Assembly: GCA_050747745.1 (NCBI GenBank)
Contig: JBOGKM010000104.1
Coordinates: 1 to 64,000, forward strand
Length of the DNA stretch: 64,000 bases
Reading direction: 5' to 3'
From: SCQP01 sp050747745
GTDB lineage: Bacteria; Acidobacteriota; Terriglobia; Terriglobales; SCQP01
Below, piece after piece: positions 16,596-24,701 of this stretch. A model generated the notes under the pieces. It worked only from the letters and a program-made list of their open reading frames with translations, had not been told where the DNA came from and searched no databases. Made by a program: the position numbers and the translations under genes. The stretch's first letter is position 1, and each line of letters opens with the position of its first letter.

Positions 16596-18923
16596 TCACG
16601 CCTCGCGCAGTGTGCGTGCCGGATCGGTCGCCGCCGCACGGCGTGCCGGCACGTACGACGCGGCCAGCGCGGCGAGCGCGAGTGCGGCAACAGCAATCGT
16701 CGCTGCCCCGCCGCCGCCGCTGACGCCCGGCAAGTAGGCACGCAGGAGCCGGGCCGCCAGCCACCCTCCCAGCACGCCCAGCGCCGCTCCCGCCAGAATC
16801 ACACGCCCGGCTGCAAGCAGAAACAGTCGCGCGATTGCCTCCGGCTGCGCGCCGAGCGCTAAGCGGATCCCGACCTCGTGCCGGCGGTTCTCCGCCGCGT
16901 AAGAGAACACGCCATAAACTCCAAGTGCCGCCAGCAGCAGACCCGCAATGGCCAGCACCGTGAGCACACCGGTCCGGAACCGCGGCCCCGCTTGCGCCGC
17001 CACAACCGACTCGCTCAACGGCTGCAAAAATGAAAGCGGGTCATCCCCCGCCATGGCCCATACCGCTTGCCGGATGCGCCGGTTCCACACCGGCCAGTTG
17101 GCGTCCGGGTTCGCGCGCGTGCGGATCACCAACGCTACAGACTCGGACCCATAAAAAAGCGGAGAGTACAGCTCCGGCGCCGGCGCGGCGGTGAGGCTGT
17201 TGTCCCTCGCATCAGTCACCTCGCCGATCACACGGTATTGCGCGCCGTCGATCCTGACAGCCTGTCCCACCGGGTCGGTGTCCGGCCAACCTCGCTTCGC
17301 GAACGATTCGTTGATGACCAGCACCTTGCCGCTCTGCTCGATGTCTGACTCGCTGAACGCGCGCCCGCGCAGCAGCCGGATGCCAAGCACGTGAAAATAG
17401 CCGGGCGTAACCCCACGGTGTTGCCAGCCGCGCAGCTTTCTCCTGCCGGTGTCCGCAACCGGCTCAAGAAAGGTAGTGTCCTCCAGCAGCGGCGCGCTGG
17501 CCAGCGCCGCTGCACCCACGCCTGGCATGGCACGGAACCTTCTGAGCAGGCGCCGGTCGAAAACCGTGTTGCGCAACTCCTTCGGCGGCCTGAACATCGT
17601 CGAGATCACGTCGCTAGAGCGCATCCCGGTTCGGATATGGACGAGATGAACGAAGCTCTGCACCAAAATGGCAGAAGCGATCAGCAGAATCGTCGCCAGC
17701 GCCAATTCTCCCGCAAGCAACACGGCGCGCGACCGCGCCCCGCCCGTGCGTGCAGCCAGCCCAGAAACGGTACCGCGCAGCATCGCCTGCGGTTCGGCCT
17801 TCAGCGCTCGCCGCACCGGCAGCCACGCGGCGAGCAAGCCGGCAAGAATGGCCGCTGCAAGCCCAAACCCAGCCGCTGTTGGATTGATTCCGACGTTTGC
17901 GGGAAGCCATGCTGCCGGCGCCCACGCGCGCGCGGCGGCGATAGCTGCATAGGCAAGCCCCAGCCCCGCGGCGCCGCCGCCGCAAGCCAGCAGCAGGCTG
18001 TCCGCGAACACCGCTCTCGCAATCGCCCCGCGGCCCGCGCCCAATGCCAGCCGCACGCCAAACTCGCCTGCGCGCGCTGCCGTGCGCTCCAGCAACAAAT
18101 GCGCGGCATTGGCTACCGCAATCAGCCAGACGAGAAGCGTCGCCAGAAATAGCATCAACAGCGGTGCCCGCATCGCCCCTGTTACTTCCGTAGCAAGCGG
18201 CAGCGTTATCAGGCTCCAGTCGGGGTTAGGGCGATCCTGCACCGAAAGATGCGGCGAGAGCGCCGCAACCTGCGTGCGCAACTCGACCGGGCTCGCAGCA
18301 CTCTTCCGCCGTGCCAGAATTGACCGTTGCGCAAAAACCGATCCGGCCAACAATCGGTCATTGGCGTCCGTGAAGGCCAGCCAGACATCGGTATGCACTG
18401 GTCGCCCCGGCATCCCCAAACTGGGAAAGCGAAGATTTTCCGGCGCGATGCCAATGACGGTAAACGCCCGCCCGTTACACGAAATCACCGCCCCCAACTC
18501 TATTCCCAATGAGGCTGACACGACCGCGTCGCTGCTCGCGCCCTTGGTAAAAAACCGGCCCCTTGCCGGCTTGACGCCGAGCATACGGAACATTTCCGGG
18601 GACACCAGCGCTGTTCCCATCTGCTGCTGCACTTCACGCAGGCGCCATACGGCCTGTCCGTACTCATACGGTGCAATTTTGCTTAGCGCCGGCAGCGCGC
18701 GCCGCAGCGTGCTGACCGGGTCACCGAGCCCGAGATAAAGGCCGGGATATTTGGGGTTGTGCAGCCACAAATTCACGAACTGCCGGCTCTCCGGAAACGG
18801 CAGAGGATTGAGCCACGCCGCGGCCGCCAGTGAGAATGCCGCCGTGCTGGTGCCGATGCCCAGCGCCAGCGTAGTTACGACGGCCAGGGCAGCCAACGGC
18901 GAGCGGCGCCAAGCGCGCAACAT
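16596..18923 (-). CDS. ABC transporter permease, ADOP-type (second copy)
   Basis: The 775-residue protein has the same duplicated FtsX/MacB-core layout as the gene at 892-3345: N-terminal span LAALAVVTTLALGIGTSTAAFSL, periplasmic core, an FtsX block with GEFGVRLALGAGRGAI (about 285-300), a second core and a second block with HEVGIRLALGAQPEAI near 690. The C-terminus PARRAAATDPARTLREA is the family's usual ending. The two copies are clearly diverged from each other. No ATPase is adjacent. Substrate unknown. Confidence 0.88.
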   Translation of the reverse strand: MLRAWRRSPLAALAVVTTLALGIGTSTAAFSLAAAAWLNPLPFPESRQFVNLWLHNPKYPGLYLGLGDPVSTLRRALPALSKIAPYEYGQAVWRLREVQQQMGTALVSPEMFRMLGVKPARGRFFTKGASSDAVVSASLGIELGAVISCNGRAFTVIGIAPENLRFPSLGMPGRPVHTDVWLAFTDANDRLLAGSVFAQRSILARRKSAASPVELRTQVAALSPHLSVQDRPNPDWSLITLPLATEVTGAMRAPLLMLFLATLLVWLIAVANAAHLLLERTAARAGEFGVRLALGAGRGAIARAVFADSLLLACGGGAAGLGLAYAAIAAARAWAPAAWLPANVGINPTAAGFGLAAAILAGLLAAWLPVRRALKAEPQAMLRGTVSGLAARTGGARSRAVLLAGELALATILLIASAILVQSFVHLVHIRTGMRSSDVISTMFRPPKELRNTVFDRRLLRRFRAMPGVGAAALASAPLLEDTTFLEPVADTGRRKLRGWQHRGVTPGYFHVLGIRLLRGRAFSESDIEQSGKVLVINESFAKRGWPDTDPVGQAVRIDGAQYRVIGEVTDARDNSLTAAPAPELYSPLFYGSESVALVIRTRANPDANWPVWNRRIRQAVWAMAGDDPLSFLQPLSESVVAAQAGPRFRTGVLTVLAIAGLLLAALGVYGVFSYAAENRRHEVGIRLALGAQPEAIARLFLLAAGRVILAGAALGVLGGWLAARLLRAYLPGVSGGGGAATIAVAALALAALAASYVPARRAAATDPARTLREA

Positions 18924-18934
18924 GACGCTAGTTT

Positions 18935-18948
18935 ACCGAATTTTCGGT
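18935..18948. repeat. Small palindrome upstream of the second ADOP gene
   Basis: ACCGAA at 18935-18940 and TTCGGT at 18943-18948 form a six-pair hairpin 12 bases upstream of the ADOP start codon. Its position over the 5' leader could make it an operator. It is followed on the plus strand by only four T, so a terminator is unlikely. The remaining bases up to 19203 hold no gene. Confidence 0.3.
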
Positions 18949-19203
18949 TTTCACCCGGACACGGCAGATCTCGTTCCCTCGCGGCCCCGGCATCAACGCG
19001 GTCGTCCGTTCCTGGTCGCGCACTGTGCATTCAAGCTCGCCGATCCCTACTTACGCCGTCATTTCGGAACGGCAAGGCGGCAGAGGCGCGCTCAGCATCG
19101 GCGCCAAAACCGGCGCCGCTGAATACCAGGCCCACAACTCCGAAACCCAGGGGGCGGCGGGCGGGTTAGCGCGACCCGGGGTCGTCGTGAGACACTGGGA
19201 GGC

Positions 19204-19581
19204 ATGAGATTGCGCGTTTTTGCCGCCATTGCTGGATTGGCCGGGGCTGCCCTGCTGCTGGGCGGCTGCGCCCACCGCGCCGTCAGTCCGGCGCCGCCCG
19301 CACCGGCGGCAGAGTCCGCGGCCAACGCCGCCTATCCGCCCGACCCTTCGGCGGCAAAGATGCCTGCGGCGCCCGGCAAAGTCGACGTGGTGAACGTGTG
19401 CGGGAGCTGCCACACCCTGGCGCGAGTGGTGCGTGAGCACCAGACGCGGGAGCAATGGCAAGCCACCATCAGCCAGATGCAGGGCAACGGACTGTCGGCG
19501 CCGGCAGCGGAGCTACAGACGATACTGAGCTACCTGGTCAAACACTATGGTCCGCTGCCCAGCAGCGCCAGCGGCTCGTAA
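19204..19581 (+). CDS. Small c-type haem lipoprotein
   Basis: The 125-residue protein has a lipoprotein signal ending LLLGGC, with lipidated C22, a Pro/Ala linker, and one haem motif C66-G-S-C69-H70. It is followed by ARVVREHQTREQWQATISQM and a C-terminal helix. The spacing resembles the haem domain of quinohaemoprotein amine dehydrogenase alpha subunits and related small cytochromes. It should sit in the periplasm tethered to a membrane and pass electrons. No dehydrogenase partner is nearby. GGGAGG lies just before the ATG. Confidence 0.8.
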   Translation: MRLRVFAAIAGLAGAALLLGGCAHRAVSPAPPAPAAESAANAAYPPDPSAAKMPAAPGKVDVVNVCGSCHTLARVVREHQTREQWQATISQMQGNGLSAPAAELQTILSYLVKHYGPLPSSASGS

Positions 19582-19593
19582 TCACCCCACTCG

Positions 19594-20169
19594 CTACTGG
19601 CGGATGAGCACGATTTCAAACATCATCTTGGGCTTGCCGCCGGGGACTTGGTAGTAGTGATCGTAGACGAGCTGCTTACCGCCGTCGCGCAGGAAGGCGT
19701 GGGCGAAGGTCACGCGGCCGGGGTGCTCACGGCCTATCTGCTGAGCATAGAGCCACATGTTCTTGCCATCGAACTTGCCGCGGCTTTGGCGAATGGACAT
19801 TTCCGTGCGCTGGGAGTCGATCCAGTCGGTGGTGAATTTGCCGGTGGAGGGACTAAAGCCGGAGATGCCTTCGCCTTTCCAGGTGCTGCCGTTGGCGCCG
19901 TGAAAGGTGAAATTTGATTGCAGGAACATGCCGCCCAGGATCATGAACTGCTGGCAGGTGCCAGTGGAGACGTGGGGCTTGCCACCGCGCAAAGGGAAAA
20001 AGGTATCGGTGAAGGTCCAGTTACCGACCATTTTCGCCAGCAGTACCTGCCCGGCGCCGCCGCGGTTCGGCGGTTCGTATTGAGCATGACTTTGTTGCGC
20101 AAAAGCTGCGGCGTCAGTGACCAGCAGCGCGACAAATACGATTCCGATAGTACGAATGCGCGTTCTCAT
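19594..20169 (-). CDS. Exported DUF1579-family protein
   Basis: From the ATG at 20169 the protein has 191 residues: a signal peptide (RTIGIVFVALLVTDAAAFAQQ) and a beta-barrel-like domain with the DUF1579 pattern. This includes LAKMVGNWTFTDTF near the start, SNFTFHGANG, and the ending KPKMMFEIVLIR. The function of the family is unknown. A GTG at 20184 directly after GAGG would add five residues and cannot be excluded. Its 3' end is 12 bases from the convergent haem lipoprotein gene. Confidence 0.72.
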   Translation of the reverse strand: MRTRIRTIGIVFVALLVTDAAAFAQQSHAQYEPPNRGGAGQVLLAKMVGNWTFTDTFFPLRGGKPHVSTGTCQQFMILGGMFLQSNFTFHGANGSTWKGEGISGFSPSTGKFTTDWIDSQRTEMSIRQSRGKFDGKNMWLYAQQIGREHPGRVTFAHAFLRDGGKQLVYDHYYQVPGGKPKMMFEIVLIRQ

Positions 20170-20186
20170 GGAATGATCGTACACCC

Positions 20187-23100
20187 TCAGAACAGATATT
20201 TGATGGCCAGTTGCACAATGCGGGGATTTACGCTGGTGCTGGTAATCGAGCCGAACGTGTTGCTGAGGGCGAGCATCGAGACCCCGCTGGCGTTCACTTT
20301 CACGGTGCCAGCATTGGTATCGGGATCGGAGAAGGAAGGCGTGTTGAAGAGGTTGTAAAATTCCCCGCGCAACTGCAGACGACCGCTTTCGCCGGACCCC
20401 AAGGGCACATTCTTGATGAGGGCGAGGTCGAAATCCTGCTCGGCGGGTCCGCGGACGATGCTGGTGCCGGCGGTGCCGAAGGCGGTGGCGCCATCGGAGG
20501 TGATGACGGGAGGGGCGGCCAAGCAGGAGGTGTTGATGTAATCGCCGAGGCGGGAGGCGAGGGAGCCGGACGTTAGCAGGCTGGAACGGGAGCAGGCGGG
20601 GGCGAGATTGGGGAAATCGGTGGCGCCGGGCCCAAGGAAGGCGTTGCTGGCGTCAGTGTCGGTGAGGGTGAGCCAGTCGCCGGTCTGGATGGTGGTGACG
20701 CCGGCAAGCTGCCAGCCGCCCAGCAATTTAGCGCGCCAGAAGCCGGGGCTGGGCGTGGGCAAGTCGTAGAGATAGCTGACGACCAGGCGCTGGGGACGGA
20801 TGTAGGGATCGAAACCGAAGTTGGCCTTGGGATCGTTCTGGTTGCCGATGAGCTGACCGCCCAGGCGGGGCATGGTGGTGTAGCTGGGATCGTTTTCGAG
20901 CGCCGAGGCCCAGGTGTAGGAGGCAAGCAACTGCAGGCTACGGCCGAAACGCTTGCTGAGCGAGGCTTCGAGGGCGTTGTACCAGGAGTTGCCGGTGGAC
21001 TGGATCTGCAGGGCGCCGTCAGGGGCGAAACCGAGATAGGGTTGGCGCTGGGCGAGATTGGCGGCAGTATTCACGGTGAGGCCGCGGACCGGAGTGGAGG
21101 GAGTGGCATCCAGGGCCTGATCGAAGAGCTGACCGAGAAGGAGATGGGTGGTGCGCGAGCCCTGATAGCCAATTTGGGCGAGCCAGTTGCCGGCGAACTG
21201 GGCTTGCAGGTTAAGGCCATAGTCCTGGGCGCGCGCGGGCTGAAGGTTGGGAGAGAAAATCAGCGGGCTGAGGGCGGTGGTGGGGGAATAGGGCTGAAAG
21301 TAGGGGAAGGAGGGAGCGGGCGGCAGCGCGGTCGCGGGCGTGGCCAGGGGGAAATGGGTCATTTCCCGCAGCGTGCCGAAGGGCGGCGTGGAGACCAATT
21401 GAAGATAAGGCTCGCCGGTGGTGCGGGTGTAGAAGACGCCATAGCCGCCGCGCAAGACGGCGGGCAGGCGGGTGGGCAGTTGCCAGGCAAATCCGAGACG
21501 CGGCTCCCAGTCGCTTTCGCCCAGGTTATTGAGGGCGGAGGTGTGGGTGCTTTGCTCGACGCCGGCGGGCAGGGGAGCGGAAAAGTTGGAGGCGACGACG
21601 TAGCCGTCCACCGAACCGCCGGCCGGGGGATTGGGATCGAGGGCGGCGAGATTCATAGTGGACTGGCGGCCGAGGGCGTCACCGATGGCGCCCTGAAACT
21701 CGTACCGAAGACCGAGGTTGAGGGTGAGGCGGGAGGCGAGGCGGTAGTTGTCCTGGAGGAAAGCGCCGGCGTTGGTGGCGCGATAGGCGCGGGACATAAG
21801 GCCGGGGGTGTCGATGCCTTCCAGGACGTTGCCGAGAAGGAAATCGGCGAAGGTGGGGTAGAGGAGGGCGCCGAGGAAGTGGAAATTGTCCTCGTTCATC
21901 TGGCTGCGGGTGAGGCCGGCGCCAAAGTGGAGATCGTGGTTACCGCGGAGGTAGCTGAGCGAGTCGCGGAAGGTATAGAAGTTCTGCGCCAGGGTCTGGC
22001 CCTGGCCCCAGCCGCCGATATTAAAGCCGCCCTCGGAGGAGGGGAGCATGAAGACGGCCGGGTAGGGATTGTCGAAAGCGGGGGCGACGGCGCACAGGCT
22101 GGCGAGGGTGAGCGGACCGGGGGTACTGGCGGAGCACCCGGCCAGGGAATAGGTCACGTTAGGATATTCCTGATCCATGGCGGAGGGCAGGCGATGGAAA
22201 CCGAAGACGGCCTGGTTGAGCAGGTCATCGCTGATGACGCGCGTGTAGGTCAACGAGACGACACGGGCATCGGTGGGCACGGCCTGGGGAAAGCCGCCGG
22301 CATTGAACACGGGAAAGCCGAAGGGATTGGGCGGGTACTGTTCGAGCTGGTTGCTGTTGGCCCAGAAGAGGCGGACGGCGAGATGGTTTTGGGAGTTGGG
22401 ATACCAATCGAGATCGCCGAGGTACTGGTCGCCGGTATAGGTGCAGGAGGAACTGAGGACGGTGGCGCCGGTGGCGGAATTTTGGGCGCCGGGGATGAGG
22501 AAAGAGCCATCGGGGAGGCGAGCATTGAGGAGGGAGATGGCGAGCGGCGAGATGGTGTCGGTGGGGGAAAGCGCGGCGCCGGAGAAGGTGGCATCGCCGG
22601 CGAATTCGGTGAGCAGGGCGGCGGGGGTACGGCTGCCGGTGCTGTTGGTGAGGCCGACGGGGAGATCACCGGTAGTCAGGCAGCCGGAGGTAAGGCCATC
22701 CTTCTGGCGGGTTCCCTGATAGGAGCCGAAGAAGAAGAGTTTGTTCCTGCGGATCGGCCCGCCCAGGGTAAAACCGAACTGGTTCTGGTCGAGAACGCCG
22801 CGGGGCTGGCCGCTGGCATTGAGAAAGAAGTCATTGGCGTTGAGGGAGGAATTGCGGAGATATTCCCAGGCATCGCCATGGAAGGCGTTGGTACCGGATT
22901 TGGTGACGAGATCGACATTGGCGCCGGCGTTACGACCGTAGGCGGCATTGTAGAGGGCGGTCTGGACCTTGAACTCCTGGATGGAATCGGGGTTGGGGAC
23001 AGGCACGCCGCCGCTCATATAGCCGGCGCCCATGAGATCGTTGACGCCGATGCCGTTCATCTGGGTGTTGTTGTCGGTGGTGGAAGCGCCGGAGACGGAA

Positions 23101-23654
23101 TAACCGCCGGTGGCGGCGGACTGGCTGGTGGTACCGCGGCCGAGAGCCGAGGCGTTATTGATCGCGCCGGAGACGCCGGGGGATAAGCCGAGGATCTGGG
23201 TATAGTTGCGGCTTACCAGCGGCAGGCTGGCGATCAGGCGCTCATCGGTGATGCGGCCGAGGGAGCTGGAGACGGTCTGCAGCGGGCTGGCGGCGGAGGC
23301 AACGGTCACCTTCTGGGAGACGGGGCCGAGACGCAAGCGGACGTTGCGGATGATGGTTGCGGCGACATGGACCTGAAGATTCGGGTAGGAGGAGGTGGCG
23401 AAGCCGGCATGGGAGACGGTGAGGACGTAGGCGCCAGGCGGAAGCAGGGACAGGAGGAAGGCGCCGTGGGCGCTGGACTGAGTGAGGCGGACGGCACCGC
23501 TGGCGAGGCTGATGGCCCGGACCTGAGCGCCGGGAACGAGCGCGCCGGACGGATCGGTGACGGAGCCGGCGAGGGCGCCGGTCGCGGCGGTTTGCGCGGC
23601 GGCCAGAGCGGTCAGCAGCACGCAGGCCAGGACGAGGCGGCGGGAGTCAGGCAA
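20187..23654 (-). CDS. TonB-dependent receptor with carboxypeptidase-regulatory-like domain (Oar-like)
   Basis: This 1155-residue outer-membrane protein has a signal peptide (LVLACVLLTALAAAQ), a carboxypeptidase-regulatory-like beta-sandwich (about 25-105, GSVTDPSGALVPGAQV), a plug domain (about 120-250) and a long barrel ending in YLF, the usual terminal Phe. Oar-type receptors are greatly expanded in Acidobacteriota and probably import large glycans or peptides; the ligand here is unknown. The start appears to be a TTG at 23654 that lies inside the last codons of korB (8-base overlap), so it may be translationally coupled to korA-korB. ExbB/ExbD/TonB at 46-49 kb could energise it. Confidence 0.88.
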   Translation of the reverse strand: MPDSRRLVLACVLLTALAAAQTAATGALAGSVTDPSGALVPGAQVRAISLASGAVRLTQSSAHGAFLLSLLPPGAYVLTVSHAGFATSSYPNLQVHVAATIIRNVRLRLGPVSQKVTVASAASPLQTVSSSLGRITDERLIASLPLVSRNYTQILGLSPGVSGAINNASALGRGTTSQSAATGGYSVSGASTTDNNTQMNGIGVNDLMGAGYMSGGVPVPNPDSIQEFKVQTALYNAAYGRNAGANVDLVTKSGTNAFHGDAWEYLRNSSLNANDFFLNASGQPRGVLDQNQFGFTLGGPIRRNKLFFFGSYQGTRQKDGLTSGCLTTGDLPVGLTNSTGSRTPAALLTEFAGDATFSGAALSPTDTISPLAISLLNARLPDGSFLIPGAQNSATGATVLSSSCTYTGDQYLGDLDWYPNSQNHLAVRLFWANSNQLEQYPPNPFGFPVFNAGGFPQAVPTDARVVSLTYTRVISDDLLNQAVFGFHRLPSAMDQEYPNVTYSLAGCSASTPGPLTLASLCAVAPAFDNPYPAVFMLPSSEGGFNIGGWGQGQTLAQNFYTFRDSLSYLRGNHDLHFGAGLTRSQMNEDNFHFLGALLYPTFADFLLGNVLEGIDTPGLMSRAYRATNAGAFLQDNYRLASRLTLNLGLRYEFQGAIGDALGRQSTMNLAALDPNPPAGGSVDGYVVASNFSAPLPAGVEQSTHTSALNNLGESDWEPRLGFAWQLPTRLPAVLRGGYGVFYTRTTGEPYLQLVSTPPFGTLREMTHFPLATPATALPPAPSFPYFQPYSPTTALSPLIFSPNLQPARAQDYGLNLQAQFAGNWLAQIGYQGSRTTHLLLGQLFDQALDATPSTPVRGLTVNTAANLAQRQPYLGFAPDGALQIQSTGNSWYNALEASLSKRFGRSLQLLASYTWASALENDPSYTTMPRLGGQLIGNQNDPKANFGFDPYIRPQRLVVSYLYDLPTPSPGFWRAKLLGGWQLAGVTTIQTGDWLTLTDTDASNAFLGPGATDFPNLAPACSRSSLLTSGSLASRLGDYINTSCLAAPPVITSDGATAFGTAGTSIVRGPAEQDFDLALIKNVPLGSGESGRLQLRGEFYNLFNTPSFSDPDTNAGTVKVNASGVSMLALSNTFGSITSTSVNPRIVQLAIKYLF

Positions 23655-24696
23655 GGCTGGCCATGACTTCGTCTAGGACGGATCGGGGCGGGCGGACCTG
23701 ATCGAGCGGGAGGAACGCCAAGGGCTGGTCCACCAGATCGAGCTGGGAGACGAAGTCGGGCTTTTGGGTGTTGAGGTAGAAGACGCCGGTGAGGACTTCC
23801 TCATTGTGGTGGGCTTCGCCGAGCACGCGCAGAGCCTGCTGGGCATCGCCGGGATCAAAATCGTGGGCAAGTTTACGCAGGCGCAGGTGGGAGCCGTCGT
23901 GCATGGCGACATCCAGAGTGGTCCCAGGATCGTAGTCCACGGTGATGTCGTCGAAGGCGGGGACGAAGCTGAGCTCCTGCAAGGCTTCCTCGTGGTCGAG
24001 GACGTATTTGTAACTCTTGGTCGAGCCTTCGTGATCGTTGAAGGTGACGCAGGGAGAAATGACGTCCAGCATGACGGTACCGCGATGGGCGAGGGCGGCT
24101 TTGAGGATGGCGAGCAACTGTTTTTTATCGCCGGAAAAGGAGCGGGCGACGAAGGTGGCGCCGCTGAGGATGGCCAAAGCACAGGTGTCGAGGGCGGGCA
24201 GATCGTTGATGACGCCGCTTTTTTGCACCGCGCCCAGATCGGCGGTGGCGGAGAACTGGCCTTTGGTGAGGCCGTAGACGCCGTTGTCCTCGATGATGTA
24301 GATGAGCGGGAGGTTGCGGCGCATGAGATGGATAAACTGGCCAATGCCGATGGAGGCGGTGTCGCCATCGCCGCTGACGCCGAGGGCGAGAAAGTCACGG
24401 TTCGCGAGCACGGCGCCAGTGGCGACGCTCGGCATACGGCCGTGGACGGCGTTGAAGCCGAAGGAGCGGCCGACGAAGTAGGCGGGACTTTTGCTGGAGC
24501 AGCCGATACCGCTGAGCTTGAGGAAGCGGACCGGGTCCACGCCCATTTCGAAGCAGGCGTCCAGAATGCGTTCGCTGATGGCGTTGTGGCCGCAGCCGGC
24601 GCAGAGGGTGGTTTTCGAACCGCGATAGTCGGACTGAGGAAGGCCGAGGCGATTGAGCTTGGGAGCAGCGGGCGGCGGGGTGGTGGTAGCTGCCAT
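23647..24696 (-). CDS. korB: 2-oxoacid:ferredoxin oxidoreductase, beta subunit
   Basis: From the ATG at 24696 (AAGGA nine bases upstream) the protein has 349 residues. It carries the cluster cysteines in TLCAGCGHNAI (about 30-40) and GIGCSSK, and the thiamine-diphosphate motif GDGDTASIGIGQFIHLMRRN with GVYGLTKGQ. With the alpha subunit it oxidises a 2-oxoacid to acyl-CoA and CO2, reducing ferredoxin; sequence type suggests 2-oxoglutarate, though pyruvate cannot be excluded. The frame runs upstream to 25089, but that part lies inside korA and is not protein-like. It overlaps the TonB receptor start. Confidence 0.88.
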   Translation of the reverse strand: MAATTTPPPAAPKLNRLGLPQSDYRGSKTTLCAGCGHNAISERILDACFEMGVDPVRFLKLSGIGCSSKSPAYFVGRSFGFNAVHGRMPSVATGAVLANRDFLALGVSGDGDTASIGIGQFIHLMRRNLPLIYIIEDNGVYGLTKGQFSATADLGAVQKSGVINDLPALDTCALAILSGATFVARSFSGDKKQLLAILKAALAHRGTVMLDVISPCVTFNDHEGSTKSYKYVLDHEEALQELSFVPAFDDITVDYDPGTTLDVAMHDGSHLRLRKLAHDFDPGDAQQALRVLGEAHHNEEVLTGVFYLNTQKPDFVSQLDLVDQPLAFLPLDQVRPPRSVLDEVMASLA

Positions 24697-24701
24697 GGCG
24701 G

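Noticed and set aside
21042..23186. 714-codon plus-strand frame, very rich in Gly, Glu and Ala
   Set aside because: It is antisense to the TonB receptor, has no start site with ribosome signal and no domain-like sequence; long antisense frames are expected opposite high-GC genes.
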